The translations under genes were made by a program, and so were the position numbers. Below, piece by piece: positions 56,685-64,000 of a DNA stretch of 64,000 nt. The DNA lies in assembly GCF_001308875.1 (NCBI RefSeq), contig NZ_KQ465111.1, positions 124,001 to 188,000 of the forward strand. The letters are read 5' to 3'. The notes under the pieces were generated by a model that worked only from the letters and a program-made list of their open reading frames with translations, searched no databases and was not told the DNA's origin. Position 1 is the stretch's first letter; every line of letters starts with the position of its first letter. Origin of the DNA: Lysinibacillus sp. ZYM-1 (lineage in GTDB: Bacteria > Bacillota > Bacilli > Bacillales_A > Planococcaceae).

Positions 56685-57140
56685 GTGACACAAATATTTG
56701 TATTTAAAACAACTCCGCGATTTAGCGATACTGACGCTTATGGCATTGTACATCATAGTAACTATTATAAAATTTTAGAAGAAGCAAGAATTAATTTTGC
56801 AAAAAGCGTACTGGATTTAAGTATGAAAAATTTCGATGAATTAGGCTATCAATTTCCTGTGATAAAAAGTGAATGTAATTATAAAATCCCCATATTTTAT
56901 GAGGATAATTTAAGAATAGAAATAAAATTTAGTATAGAGAAAGCTGCTAAATTAAATTTCTTTTATAAAATTTATAATGATACAACTAATCAAATTCATG
57001 CGGATGCGAAGACTTCCCATGTTTTTGTAGAGCAAGACGGGAAATTATGTTTAACCTATCCAGAATGGTTTATTTCAAAGTTAAGATTAGCATTAGAAAA
57101 GCAAGAATATCAATTTGATTACAGTAAAAAGGGAAGTTGA
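56685..57140 (+). CDS. Hotdog-fold acyl thioesterase (4HBT)
   Basis: 151 residues, GTG 56685 after GGGGAGAG. Motif RFSDTDAYGIVHHSNYYKILEEAR with the catalytic Asp17 and HH at 23-24, as in 4-hydroxybenzoyl-CoA/YbgC thioesterases. Candidate chain-release enzyme hydrolysing the finished acyl-ACP or acyl-CoA. Four bases separate its end from the ATG of the next gene. Confidence 0.88.
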   Translation: MTQIFVFKTTPRFSDTDAYGIVHHSNYYKILEEARINFAKSVLDLSMKNFDELGYQFPVIKSECNYKIPIFYEDNLRIEIKFSIEKAAKLNFFYKIYNDTTNQIHADAKTSHVFVEQDGKLCLTYPEWFISKLRLALEKQEYQFDYSKKGS

Positions 57141-57144
57141 AACG

Positions 57145-58173
57145 ATGATTCAAACAAAGGAAAAAATATATTTTCCAAAACTCTTAACTTTTCACGAGGA
57201 GTCAAATAATGTATTAATCAGTGCCGTCAGAACAAAATTAGCTGCGGATGGACTTCGTGTTAGTCCTGCATTACTTTTATTACTCGGTGGAGGAATAGAC
57301 TTTTTTTATCGCAGTCATATTGATGAAGGAAAAAATGAAAGTTATGCATCCGCAGTTAATCCTCACTTTTTAAGAGATTTATGTTTGCCATTGGGTTTGT
57401 ACTTGGAAGATTTCAGAACTATTGATATCAGACGTTTACAACAAGATATAAAAAGAAACCTGCTATTGAGAGTCGCCCCTCCGATGATAGAAATTCCAGG
57501 TTGCATGTTGAATAGTGCAAATTTGGAAATATATCCAAGGATATTAATGCTTGTAGCAGGCCTATCTGAAGATGAATCCGAACTCATTGTTGTACATCCT
57601 ATGAAAAGGGAATATTTGCGTATTGCATATTCTTCTCTCGCTTCAATTTGTGAAGCAGAAGGTGGCATTCGTTGGTTAATGATAAATAGTCCTTCATTCT
57701 CAAAACCAGTGTTTCCACCTTTAGAATTAGGATTAAAACAATCTCTACAATTATCTTCATTTCGTAAAGTAAATGAATCGAATTTATTAGGAATGACTTT
57801 ACTAAGAGGAGAACAAGCTTTTAAGAAATGTATAAACGACTTGTATTTTATAGGTACAGCATCAAATGAATCTGTACAGGAACATTACCTTCAGCATTTA
57901 ATGAGTAATACAAATGTAGAGTTTGGAGTTACTTGGGGCAGAACCTTACTAGCCGATGCATTGCAAGAAGTTAATTCCTTTTTTTCGATTGAACATATTT
58001 TACAAGATGTTAAAACACTAGCAGACAATTGGAAGATATGGACAGAAATTATTAGCAGTCGTAAAGATGATTATTCTACTATATCAAAACAAGCAATTGA
58101 AAAACTTAATGATATATATATTACAGAAAAGAAAATAGCAGAATTTTTTATTAACTCCACTGAAGTTAGATGA
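57145..58173 (+). CDS. BtrH/DUF4872-like protein, degenerate copy
   Basis: 342 residues from ATG 57145 (AAAGGGAAG upstream). First of four consecutive related genes. The segment SPALLLLLGGGIDFFYRS corresponds to the FGLxxGLxFxY block of its neighbours, and RWLMINSPSF onward to the second half. It lacks the N-terminal Cys present in the other three (FHEESNNVLI instead) and the His before the second strand pair. Probably a non-catalytic partner or a diverged specificity. Relationship to BtrH is by layout and position; confidence lower than for its neighbours. Confidence 0.6.
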   Translation: MIQTKEKIYFPKLLTFHEESNNVLISAVRTKLAADGLRVSPALLLLLGGGIDFFYRSHIDEGKNESYASAVNPHFLRDLCLPLGLYLEDFRTIDIRRLQQDIKRNLLLRVAPPMIEIPGCMLNSANLEIYPRILMLVAGLSEDESELIVVHPMKREYLRIAYSSLASICEAEGGIRWLMINSPSFSKPVFPPLELGLKQSLQLSSFRKVNESNLLGMTLLRGEQAFKKCINDLYFIGTASNESVQEHYLQHLMSNTNVEFGVTWGRTLLADALQEVNSFFSIEHILQDVKTLADNWKIWTEIISSRKDDYSTISKQAIEKLNDIYITEKKIAEFFINSTEVR

Positions 58174-58186
58174 GGTGTATATAAAA

Positions 58187-59302
58187 ATGATATTAAGCCA
58201 ATATCCTCACCGCTTAAGTATTTCATGCCGATCTGGGTCTTTAAGAGATGTTCTCGAATATCATGGTTTTCCCTTTAGTGAAGCAATGATATTCGGGTTA
58301 GCCAGTGCTTTATCATTCGCTTATGTTCGACCAAGCTCAACATCGATGAATACGGAATTTGTTTTAATAAATGGTTCGATTCATTTCGATTACCATGAAG
58401 TTAGCTCTTTATTAAGATTACACTATTCTAATTATTTTCCAAGAAATGATAGTGATGCTTGGGAAATAGCACGACAAGCTATAAAAGATAAACAACCTGT
58501 TTTATTAAGTACTAGTTTACCTATATACCTGCCTTATTTAAAAACGTCCCAAGTACCTTCATCAATATCAACACCAAAAAGCGAAAATCAGCAAAGATTT
58601 ATTGAACAATCACAACAAATATTTTCTAGACTACGGACTCCTGTAGGAAATCATATTACTCAACTGATCGGTTATGATGAAGACAAAAACGAAGCTTATA
58701 TTTTAGAAAATAATATATCTATAGTTCAAACAATTCCGCTATCAGTTTTGACTGAATCTCGTAATCCTAAAATAGAATGCATTAAATCTCCAAATAATGA
58801 AATGATGATTTTTTATCCACCTAAAAAAATGCCTTCTTTAAATTTTGCTATTAATACAGCTATTTATCGCATGGTTCATTCATTTTTGTATTCTAGTTAT
58901 CCTAGCAGTGGTTGGAAAGCAATTAAGAATTTAAAAGACGATTTTCCACATTGGCCTGAGTTAATGTCAAATGACAAGTTGCAAAATTCGCTATTCATGA
59001 TGCATTACTTGTCTGAAACTACTGGGGGCGGAGGGTTTTACCGGAAATTATATAGCCGTTTTCTTTTTGAGGCAGCAAAAATTCTTGGAGATACGGTATT
59101 ACTTGAATGTTCGACAGAGTATCGGGAAATTGCAACCATGTGGAGACAAGTAACAAATTTATGTATGAACGGAGCATTACAACCTGAAAAAACAACTCGT
59201 AATCCTGAACTACTAGAGTTGTTGAACATACTGGTTATTCGTGAATATGATTTAGCTAGAAAGTTAGAAGCTCACATAAAATTGGGAAAAGAAAATGATT
59301 AA
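58187..59302 (+). CDS. BtrH N-terminal/DUF4872-type protein
   Basis: 371 residues from ATG 58187 after GATGAGGTG. N-terminal block HRLSISCRSGSLRDVLEYHG with Cys14, FSEAMIFGLASALSFAY; then His in GNHITQLIGYDEDKNEAYILEN, a C39-peptidase-like Cys-His arrangement; C-terminal helical DUF4872 part with TTGGGGFYRKLYSRFLFEAA. BtrH of butirosin biosynthesis moves an acyl group from an ACP to an amine, so an acyl-transfer role from the cluster ACP is likely. Closely similar to the next protein: tandem duplicates. Confidence 0.78.
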   Translation: MILSQYPHRLSISCRSGSLRDVLEYHGFPFSEAMIFGLASALSFAYVRPSSTSMNTEFVLINGSIHFDYHEVSSLLRLHYSNYFPRNDSDAWEIARQAIKDKQPVLLSTSLPIYLPYLKTSQVPSSISTPKSENQQRFIEQSQQIFSRLRTPVGNHITQLIGYDEDKNEAYILENNISIVQTIPLSVLTESRNPKIECIKSPNNEMMIFYPPKKMPSLNFAINTAIYRMVHSFLYSSYPSSGWKAIKNLKDDFPHWPELMSNDKLQNSLFMMHYLSETTGGGGFYRKLYSRFLFEAAKILGDTVLLECSTEYREIATMWRQVTNLCMNGALQPEKTTRNPELLELLNILVIREYDLARKLEAHIKLGKEND

Positions 59303-59329
59303 TATTTGTCAAATAGGAGGAGACACATT

Positions 59330-60463
59330 ATGAAAATAGTCGATTTTCCTCATCGATTAAGTGTAACGTGTAGGGCCGGTAACATTCGAGATTTGATGGA
59401 GTATGAAGGGTATAAGTTTACGGAAACTATGTTATTTGGATTAAGTAATGGCTTGTCTTTTGCGTATCTCTTACCTGAAGAGACTAAGGAAACAGTTGAT
59501 TTTGCAATGATATCTGGTGTTACACATAACCAATTTGAAGAATTAGCTTCATCACTTCGAATGCATTATGCATCTTGTATACCAACAGATAGTGAGCTGG
59601 TTTGGGAGCATATAAAAGAGTTATTACAAGAGGGAAAACCGGTTTTCTTAGATGTAGTTTTATCCTTGTATTTAAAATATTTAGATAAACCTGGTTTACC
59701 AGGATCAAGTGAGACGCCACATACTGCATCAAACGATTTTGTTTCTACTTGGGATCGCATGTTTTCTCAATTACAGACACCAGCGGGTACTCATGTCACG
59801 ATGCTTATTGGTATAGATGAAATAGAAAATCAAGCCTATATTGTCGAAAATAACTTATCGCGTATTCAAACAGTTCCACTTGACGTTTTGAAATATGCAT
59901 GTAATCCACCTATGACAGTGACAAATCATCCTCAAAATCGTTACGGTGTGTATTATTTACCAACAAAATTTCCGAATATCAAGGAAGCAACCAAAAATGC
60001 AATATACGCAAATATGCATTCATTTTTATACACAAGTAGAAAATATAATGGAATAAATGCAATTGAACGTTTAGCGAAACAAATGCCCAATTGGTTAGAG
60101 CTTATGCCGCGAGAACAAGTAAGTATAACAATGGGGATGATGTTTTATATATCAGAAAAGGCGAGTGGTGGAGGATTTTATAGGCGGTTATATGCAGGAT
60201 TTCTTCGTGAGGCTGCGCACCTACTTGGTGAAGATAGATTAGAAGAAATATCTAAAGATTACTACAAGTTAAGCAATATGTGGAGAGAACTGAATAAGCA
60301 GTTAGCTAAAGGGGCAGATTTCCCAGAATCAATCTTAAATTCAACCGATTTGAAAGTTTCTATTAATAAAATCGCTGCCGAAGAACGGCGAATTGCTGAG
60401 TGTTTATTAAGTCTGGCAGAAACTTGGAGGATGGGAAATGAAAGTTTTATCTCAATGGATTGA
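59330..60463 (+). CDS. BtrH N-terminal/DUF4872-type protein
   Basis: 377 residues from ATG 59330 after AGGAGGAG. HRLSVTCRAGNIRDLMEYEG (Cys14), FTETMLFGLSNGLSFAY, GTHVTMLIGIDEIENQAYIVEN (His), and KASGGGFYRRLYAGFLREAA. Same length and block order as the preceding protein, clearly a recent paralogue, yet diverged enough to suggest different substrates. Overlaps the next gene by 26 bp, so translationally coupled. Confidence 0.78.
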   Translation: MKIVDFPHRLSVTCRAGNIRDLMEYEGYKFTETMLFGLSNGLSFAYLLPEETKETVDFAMISGVTHNQFEELASSLRMHYASCIPTDSELVWEHIKELLQEGKPVFLDVVLSLYLKYLDKPGLPGSSETPHTASNDFVSTWDRMFSQLQTPAGTHVTMLIGIDEIENQAYIVENNLSRIQTVPLDVLKYACNPPMTVTNHPQNRYGVYYLPTKFPNIKEATKNAIYANMHSFLYTSRKYNGINAIERLAKQMPNWLELMPREQVSITMGMMFYISEKASGGGFYRRLYAGFLREAAHLLGEDRLEEISKDYYKLSNMWRELNKQLAKGADFPESILNSTDLKVSINKIAAEERRIAECLLSLAETWRMGNESFISMD

Positions 60464-61487
60464 TGTGCATCATATTGGTTCACATTGTGCCTCAACAGCA
60501 ATGCGTACCATATTTTTAGGATATGGCTATGCGTTTAGTGAAGATCTATGTTTTGGTTTGGGCAGTGGTCTAGGATTTACATATCAAAAATATCAGTCAG
60601 TCGATTATTACTTTTTTACTGGACGGAATGATAGCCTCGAAGAAAATGCAGTAGGTATTCTAGGTGGGTATATTGAGACAAAGCGAACAGATGATCCAAT
60701 AGTAGGTTGGCAATGGGCTAAGCAGTGGATTGATTTAGGTGTTCCCGTCATTTTAGATTTAGATATGATGTACTTACCTTATATGAAAGATAAATTACAA
60801 ATAGAGCAATCATTTCATTTTGGTTTACATAATGCTATTTTAGTTGGCTATGATGAAGAAAAAAGTGTAGCTTTCCTATTGGACTATTTATGGAATGATG
60901 TTATAGAAGTTAGTTTGAAGGATTTGGAAAATGCTCGTAATTCTAAAACCTCACCAATTAAACCAGATAACGGATTAAAAGCTATCGTATTGCCAAAAGG
61001 ACAAAGGGATATAAATCTAATTATTAATGAAGCAATCAGAACAAATATATTTAGAATGAAAAGGCCGTTTGCCTTTAAAATGGGGCTTCCAGGTATCAAA
61101 CTTTTTGCGCGAGAAATAAGAATGTGGAATAAACTATTGCCTGAAAAAGAAAGGCAAACGCATGCTTATATGGCATCCATGCTGTTTGAAAAGGTAGGAA
61201 CAGGTGGAGGCAACTTTAGAAGAATGTATGCTCGTTATCTTAAAGAGTGCGCTACTTTAACTGGAAACCAACAGTATCTTAATAGTTATAAAAATTATAT
61301 GGAGTTATTCAGATGTTGGCGGCAATTAGCTAAACTTTTTGAACTTGGTGCTATAGATCCAAATACCGGTATTTTCGCTGATGATCCAGAAATCGAAATA
61401 TTTTTAGAAAAAATGGTCGATTTAGAATATAAAGCACTAGAAAATTTAGAAGCTATCATTTCAATAAAGGAGGTAATGACATGTTAA
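60438..61487 (+). CDS. BtrH N-terminal/DUF4872-type protein (canonical His-Cys)
   Basis: 349 residues, ATG 60438 after GGAGGATGG. This copy has the classic BtrH-type start HHIGSHCASTAMRTIFLGYG (Cys17), FSEDLCFGLGSGLGFTYQ, then HFGLHNAILVGYDEEKSVAFLLDY and TGGGNFRRMYARYLKECA. Probably the most family-typical of the four and the best candidate acyl transferase or chain-release enzyme. Overlaps fabZ by 7 bp. Confidence 0.82.
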   Translation: MKVLSQWIDVHHIGSHCASTAMRTIFLGYGYAFSEDLCFGLGSGLGFTYQKYQSVDYYFFTGRNDSLEENAVGILGGYIETKRTDDPIVGWQWAKQWIDLGVPVILDLDMMYLPYMKDKLQIEQSFHFGLHNAILVGYDEEKSVAFLLDYLWNDVIEVSLKDLENARNSKTSPIKPDNGLKAIVLPKGQRDINLIINEAIRTNIFRMKRPFAFKMGLPGIKLFAREIRMWNKLLPEKERQTHAYMASMLFEKVGTGGGNFRRMYARYLKECATLTGNQQYLNSYKNYMELFRCWRQLAKLFELGAIDPNTGIFADDPEIEIFLEKMVDLEYKALENLEAIISIKEVMTC

Positions 61488-61906
61488 ATGTGCAGGACAT
61501 AAGAAAAGCATTGCCACATCGCTACCCATTTTTAATGGTAGATAAAATTGTAGAAATTGAACAAAATCAACGAGTTGTTGGTTATAAAAATGTTTCATTA
61601 AATGAACCATGGGTTTCAGGGCATTTCCCTGATGAACCGATTTTTCCTGGAGTTTTAATATTAGAGACCATGGCTCAAATCGGAGGATTTGCTTTCTGGT
61701 CACCTAATTCAACAGACGGCCAGCTAAGAGGTTATATATCTGGGATGGATAAAATTAAATTTGTTCATCCTGTTTATCCAGGAGATAAATTAATGATCGA
61801 GGCAACTGTAACAGCAAAGTACAATCAACATGCACAAGTCAAATGTGAGGCTAAAGTTGATGAAAAGTTAGTTGCAAAATCGGTAATATCTTATGTATTT
61901 AAATAG
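61481..61906 (+). CDS. 3-hydroxyacyl-ACP dehydratase (FabZ)
   Basis: 141 residues, ATG 61481 after AAAGGAGG. LPHRYPFLMVDKI, GHFPDEPIFPGVLILETMAQIGG with catalytic His48 and Glu62. Dehydrates the 3-hydroxyacyl-ACP made by the ketoreductase at 63519. Not in the usual FabZ operon context, so a pathway-specific paralogue. Overlaps the next hotdog gene by 14 bp, which suggests the two proteins form a heteromer. Confidence 0.93.
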   Translation: MLNVQDIRKALPHRYPFLMVDKIVEIEQNQRVVGYKNVSLNEPWVSGHFPDEPIFPGVLILETMAQIGGFAFWSPNSTDGQLRGYISGMDKIKFVHPVYPGDKLMIEATVTAKYNQHAQVKCEAKVDEKLVAKSVISYVFK

Positions 61907-62300
61907 AAATAGTTTAAAATCGCTCTTAATGCAAAGAGAACCGATGTTGATGTTAGAGTCCATTCAAAAGTTGGATTTAAACGTACTTATTGCTGTTCCA
62001 AGTTATGATGATATTTGGACGAGCGACAATAAAGTTTCGTTAATCAGTATTGTGTTGGAAGCAATGGGTCAAGCTGCAGAGATTTTATGGAGACTTAACG
62101 GTTTAAAAGGTAAGGCATATCTTGCAATGATTGATAAGGTTGAAATTGATTCTTTGAACTTATTACCGAAAGCAGATGTAAAAATAAGAGCACAAATTTT
62201 AAGCTCTTTTGGAAATTTTAAAAAAAGTAAAATCATCTATGAATACAAAGAAAAGAAAATATTGTCTATAGAAACAACACATTTTTTTGACCCTATTTAG
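61893..62300 (+). CDS. FabZ-like hotdog protein lacking the catalytic histidine
   Basis: 135 residues, ATG 61893 within the end of fabZ; ribosome site weak, consistent with coupled translation. Same block order as FabZ (REPMLMLESI for HRYPFLMVD; SIVLEAMGQAAEILW for the central helix with Glu56) but the GHFPDxPxxPG loop is replaced and its His is gone. Paired dehydratase subunits, one diverged, are found in bacterial polyene pathways such as aryl polyene ApeI/ApeP; here the diverged one may supply a substrate tunnel or the second catalytic acid. Confidence 0.72.
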   Translation: MYLNRNSLKSLLMQREPMLMLESIQKLDLNVLIAVPSYDDIWTSDNKVSLISIVLEAMGQAAEILWRLNGLKGKAYLAMIDKVEIDSLNLLPKADVKIRAQILSSFGNFKKSKIIYEYKEKKILSIETTHFFDPI

Positions 62301-62322
62301 ATAACTTATGTGGAGGTTATGT

Positions 62323-63498
62323 ATGGAACGTGTAGTAGTTACTGGAGCTGGCATTTTATCACGTGCTGGTGTAGGAATTGAGCAATTTTGGGATAATGTA
62401 GTACAAGGAAAATGTAGTGAGGATAAAAATATAACTCTTGATTTATCTTCTTTGTCTGATTTAAGAACAGTAAAAAAAATGGATCGATTTTCTCATTTAA
62501 CTTTACTAGCAACTTTAATGGCTATAGAAAATAGCAAAATGGATTTAGCTCAATTGAATGTTGAGAAAATTGGAACTATTTTTAGTACAGTGTATGGATC
62601 TCTACAAAGTAATGAAGCATTTGCTAGAAAGTTAATAACTAGTGGCTCAAATTATACTAGCCCTACTATTTTTACAAGGACTGTAGCAAATGCTTGCATT
62701 GGTCAAACATGCATTAGTACTGGACTTAAAGGAGTAAGTACTATGTTAATGGGAAGCAATAGTATCGGTTATGCATATGACTTAATTTGTACAGGGAAAG
62801 CAAATGCAATTGTAGCTGGTGGAGTAGAAGAATATCACGCTGACGTAGCAAATTCATATAAAGAACTTAACTATATAACTACAGTAGATAACAATCAAGA
62901 GATAATTAGTAGACCGTTCGATACGGAGCGTGATGGTATTGCTCTAAGAGAAGGTGCTGGTGTGGCTGTAATAGAGGCACTCGAACATGCTGAACAACGT
63001 CATGCTCCAATTTTATGTGAAGTATTAGGATATGGTGGTGCCTTTTCTGAAGTAAGTCCAGAAAGAGCTTTGTCTCCAATAGAAAGTAAACCCTTTGAAA
63101 ATTCTATGAAATCTGCGTTATTAGATGCAGGATTAGAGCCAGAAAATATTGATGTAGCTATTCTTTCTGCAAGTGGCTCACGTTATGGTGATTTAGCAGA
63201 AGCTTTAGCTTTTCATAATGTTTTTGGTACATATGCAAAGAATATTCCTGTTACGTCTGGAAAAGGACTGATAGGAGAAACGATAGGGGCATCCGCTTCT
63301 ATAGGATTTATCATAGGTGCACTTAGTTTGTATTATCAAATCATTCCTAAGACTGTAGGTTGTACTAAACCAGATAGTGAAATTCACTTAAATGTTGTAA
63401 CTGACACTAAGAAAATGCCGATTAAAAATATTTTAATAAACAGCTTTGATGTTGGTGGTAATCTATCAAGTATTGTTTTAACTAAAATATCACAATAA
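62323..63498 (+). CDS. Ketosynthase-like chain-length-factor candidate (KS-beta)
   Basis: 391 residues from ATG 62323 after TGGAGG. FabF-like throughout (RVVVTGAGILSRAGVGIEQFW, RPFDTERDGIALREGAGVAVIEALEHA), but all catalytic residues are lost: the nucleophile region reads KGVSTMLMGSNSIGYA (Met/Leu at 141-143 instead of Cys), NAHGT is SASGS, and the KxxxGH motif is GKGLIGET. A ketosynthase homologue without Cys-His-His is the definition of a chain length factor. Its expected partner is the intact KS at 51736, 9.4 kb upstream rather than adjacent. Confidence 0.82.
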   Translation: MERVVVTGAGILSRAGVGIEQFWDNVVQGKCSEDKNITLDLSSLSDLRTVKKMDRFSHLTLLATLMAIENSKMDLAQLNVEKIGTIFSTVYGSLQSNEAFARKLITSGSNYTSPTIFTRTVANACIGQTCISTGLKGVSTMLMGSNSIGYAYDLICTGKANAIVAGGVEEYHADVANSYKELNYITTVDNNQEIISRPFDTERDGIALREGAGVAVIEALEHAEQRHAPILCEVLGYGGAFSEVSPERALSPIESKPFENSMKSALLDAGLEPENIDVAILSASGSRYGDLAEALAFHNVFGTYAKNIPVTSGKGLIGETIGASASIGFIIGALSLYYQIIPKTVGCTKPDSEIHLNVVTDTKKMPIKNILINSFDVGGNLSSIVLTKISQ

Positions 63499-63518
63499 CT
63501 TTTGAAATGAGGTAGGAC

Positions 63519-64000
63519 ATGAAATTAAAAGGAAAGGTCGCAATCATTACAGGTGGATCGAGGGGGATTGGAAGAGCAATTGTAGAAAAGTTAGCTCAAG
63601 AAGGTGCTGATATTGCTTTTACTTATAACTTCGACAAAAAATCTGCGGAGCAAGTGGTTGTTGACATTGCAAAATACGGAAATGATATAAAAGCCTATCA
63701 GTTAGATTTAAAAGATTTATCGCAGATAAAGTCTTTTGTAAATTGTGTAACGGCTGATTTCGGTAAAATTGATATTCTAGTTAACAATGCTGGTGTTACA
63801 AAAGACAGTTACCTAATGATGATGAGTGAAGATTCTTGGAATGAAGTAATTGACACAAATTTAAATGGATTATTTTACATAACTAAGCAAGTTATCCCAT
63901 CGATGATTAGACAAAAAAATGGATCTGTCATTAATATTACGTCTGTAGGCGGGATTATCGGTGTAGCTGGTCAAACAAATTACTCTGCAGCAAAAGCAGG
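63519..64000 (+). CDS. 3-oxoacyl-ACP reductase (FabG), N-terminal part
   Basis: Partial: 160 codons visible from ATG 63519 (GAGGTAGGA upstream), running off the right edge. SDR with TGGSRGIG at residues 11-18, NNAGV, SVINITSVGG with the catalytic Ser, and NYSAAKAG containing the YxxxK pair. NADPH-dependent reduction of the 3-oxoacyl-ACP formed by the cluster ketosynthase. It completes a KS, KR, DH, ACP set; an enoyl reductase is not seen in the window. Confidence 0.93.
   Translation, partial: MKLKGKVAIITGGSRGIGRAIVEKLAQEGADIAFTYNFDKKSAEQVVVDIAKYGNDIKAYQLDLKDLSQIKSFVNCVTADFGKIDILVNNAGVTKDSYLMMMSEDSWNEVIDTNLNGLFYITKQVIPSMIRQKNGSVINITSVGGIIGVAGQTNYSAAKA

Overview
The window looks like a chromosomal segment of a low-G+C, endospore-forming member of the Bacillaceae/Caryophanaceae, most probably Lysinibacillus or a close relative. 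The gene order ymfF-ymfH-ymfI-ymfJ-ymfK-rodZ-pgsA-cinA-recA-rny ... ymdB-spoVS ... miaB-ymcA-cotE-mutS-mutL ... miaA-hfq is the Bacillus core order. Sporulation genes (spoVS, cotE), AGGAGG ribosome binding sites and frequent GTG/TTG starts fit the same group. The genus call is inference: korAB sits in the spoVS-miaB interval, and there is a candidate D-aspartate ligase, which would suit the L-Lys-D-Asp cross-bridge of Lysinibacillus.

Layout. 1-10.3 kb is conserved core: M16 peptidase-like proteins, the EF-P modification reductase YmfI, RodZ, PgsA, CinA, RecA (with a LexA box) and RNase Y (with a long structured leader). 10.4-18.7 kb is an exopolysaccharide/capsule locus inserted between rny and ymdB: PHP tyrosine phosphatase, Wzy-like polymerase, split CapA/CapB-type tyrosine kinase, three glycosyltransferases and a Wzx flippase. 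18.8-22.9 kb returns to core genes (ymdB, spoVS, korAB). 23.1-27.4 kb is a lantibiotic-immunity type ABC transporter with its own two-component system. 28.1-34.5 kb is a tightly overlapping operon for import and probable hydrolysis of a phosphorylated compound: binding protein, alkaline-phosphatase-superfamily enzyme, two permeases, ATPase, DeoR regulator and PHP phosphoesterase. 34.6-35.9 kb holds the ATP-grasp ligase. 36.1-49.1 kb is core again: miaB, ymcA, cotE, mutSL, glpKD, a lipase-like hydrolase, miaA, hfq and a rhodanese.

49.6-64.0 kb, running off the right edge, is the most interesting part. It is an AT-rich biosynthetic island downstream of hfq. It encodes a stand-alone ACP, an intact ketosynthase (Cys-His-His), a second ketosynthase that has lost all three catalytic residues (a chain-length-factor-like partner), an intact FabZ, a catalytically degenerate FabZ-like partner and a FabG ketoreductase. 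With these are a SAM methyltransferase, a phytoene-desaturase-type FAD enzyme, a second degenerate flavoprotein-like protein, a lactonase-like metallo-beta-lactamase-fold protein, a hotdog thioesterase and four consecutive BtrH/DUF4872-type proteins. This is the enzyme set of a dissociated (type II) highly reducing or polyene-forming polyketide/fatty-acid pathway. I do not recognise the cluster as a described pathway and its product is unknown. A GerE-sized LuxR-type DNA-binding protein is encoded divergently at its left edge, and a good sigma-A promoter precedes the methyltransferase gene.

Two genes appear to use starts outside ATG/GTG/TTG (ATC for a capsule glycosyltransferase, CTG for cotE). 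No rRNA, tRNA, insertion sequence or CRISPR array was seen.
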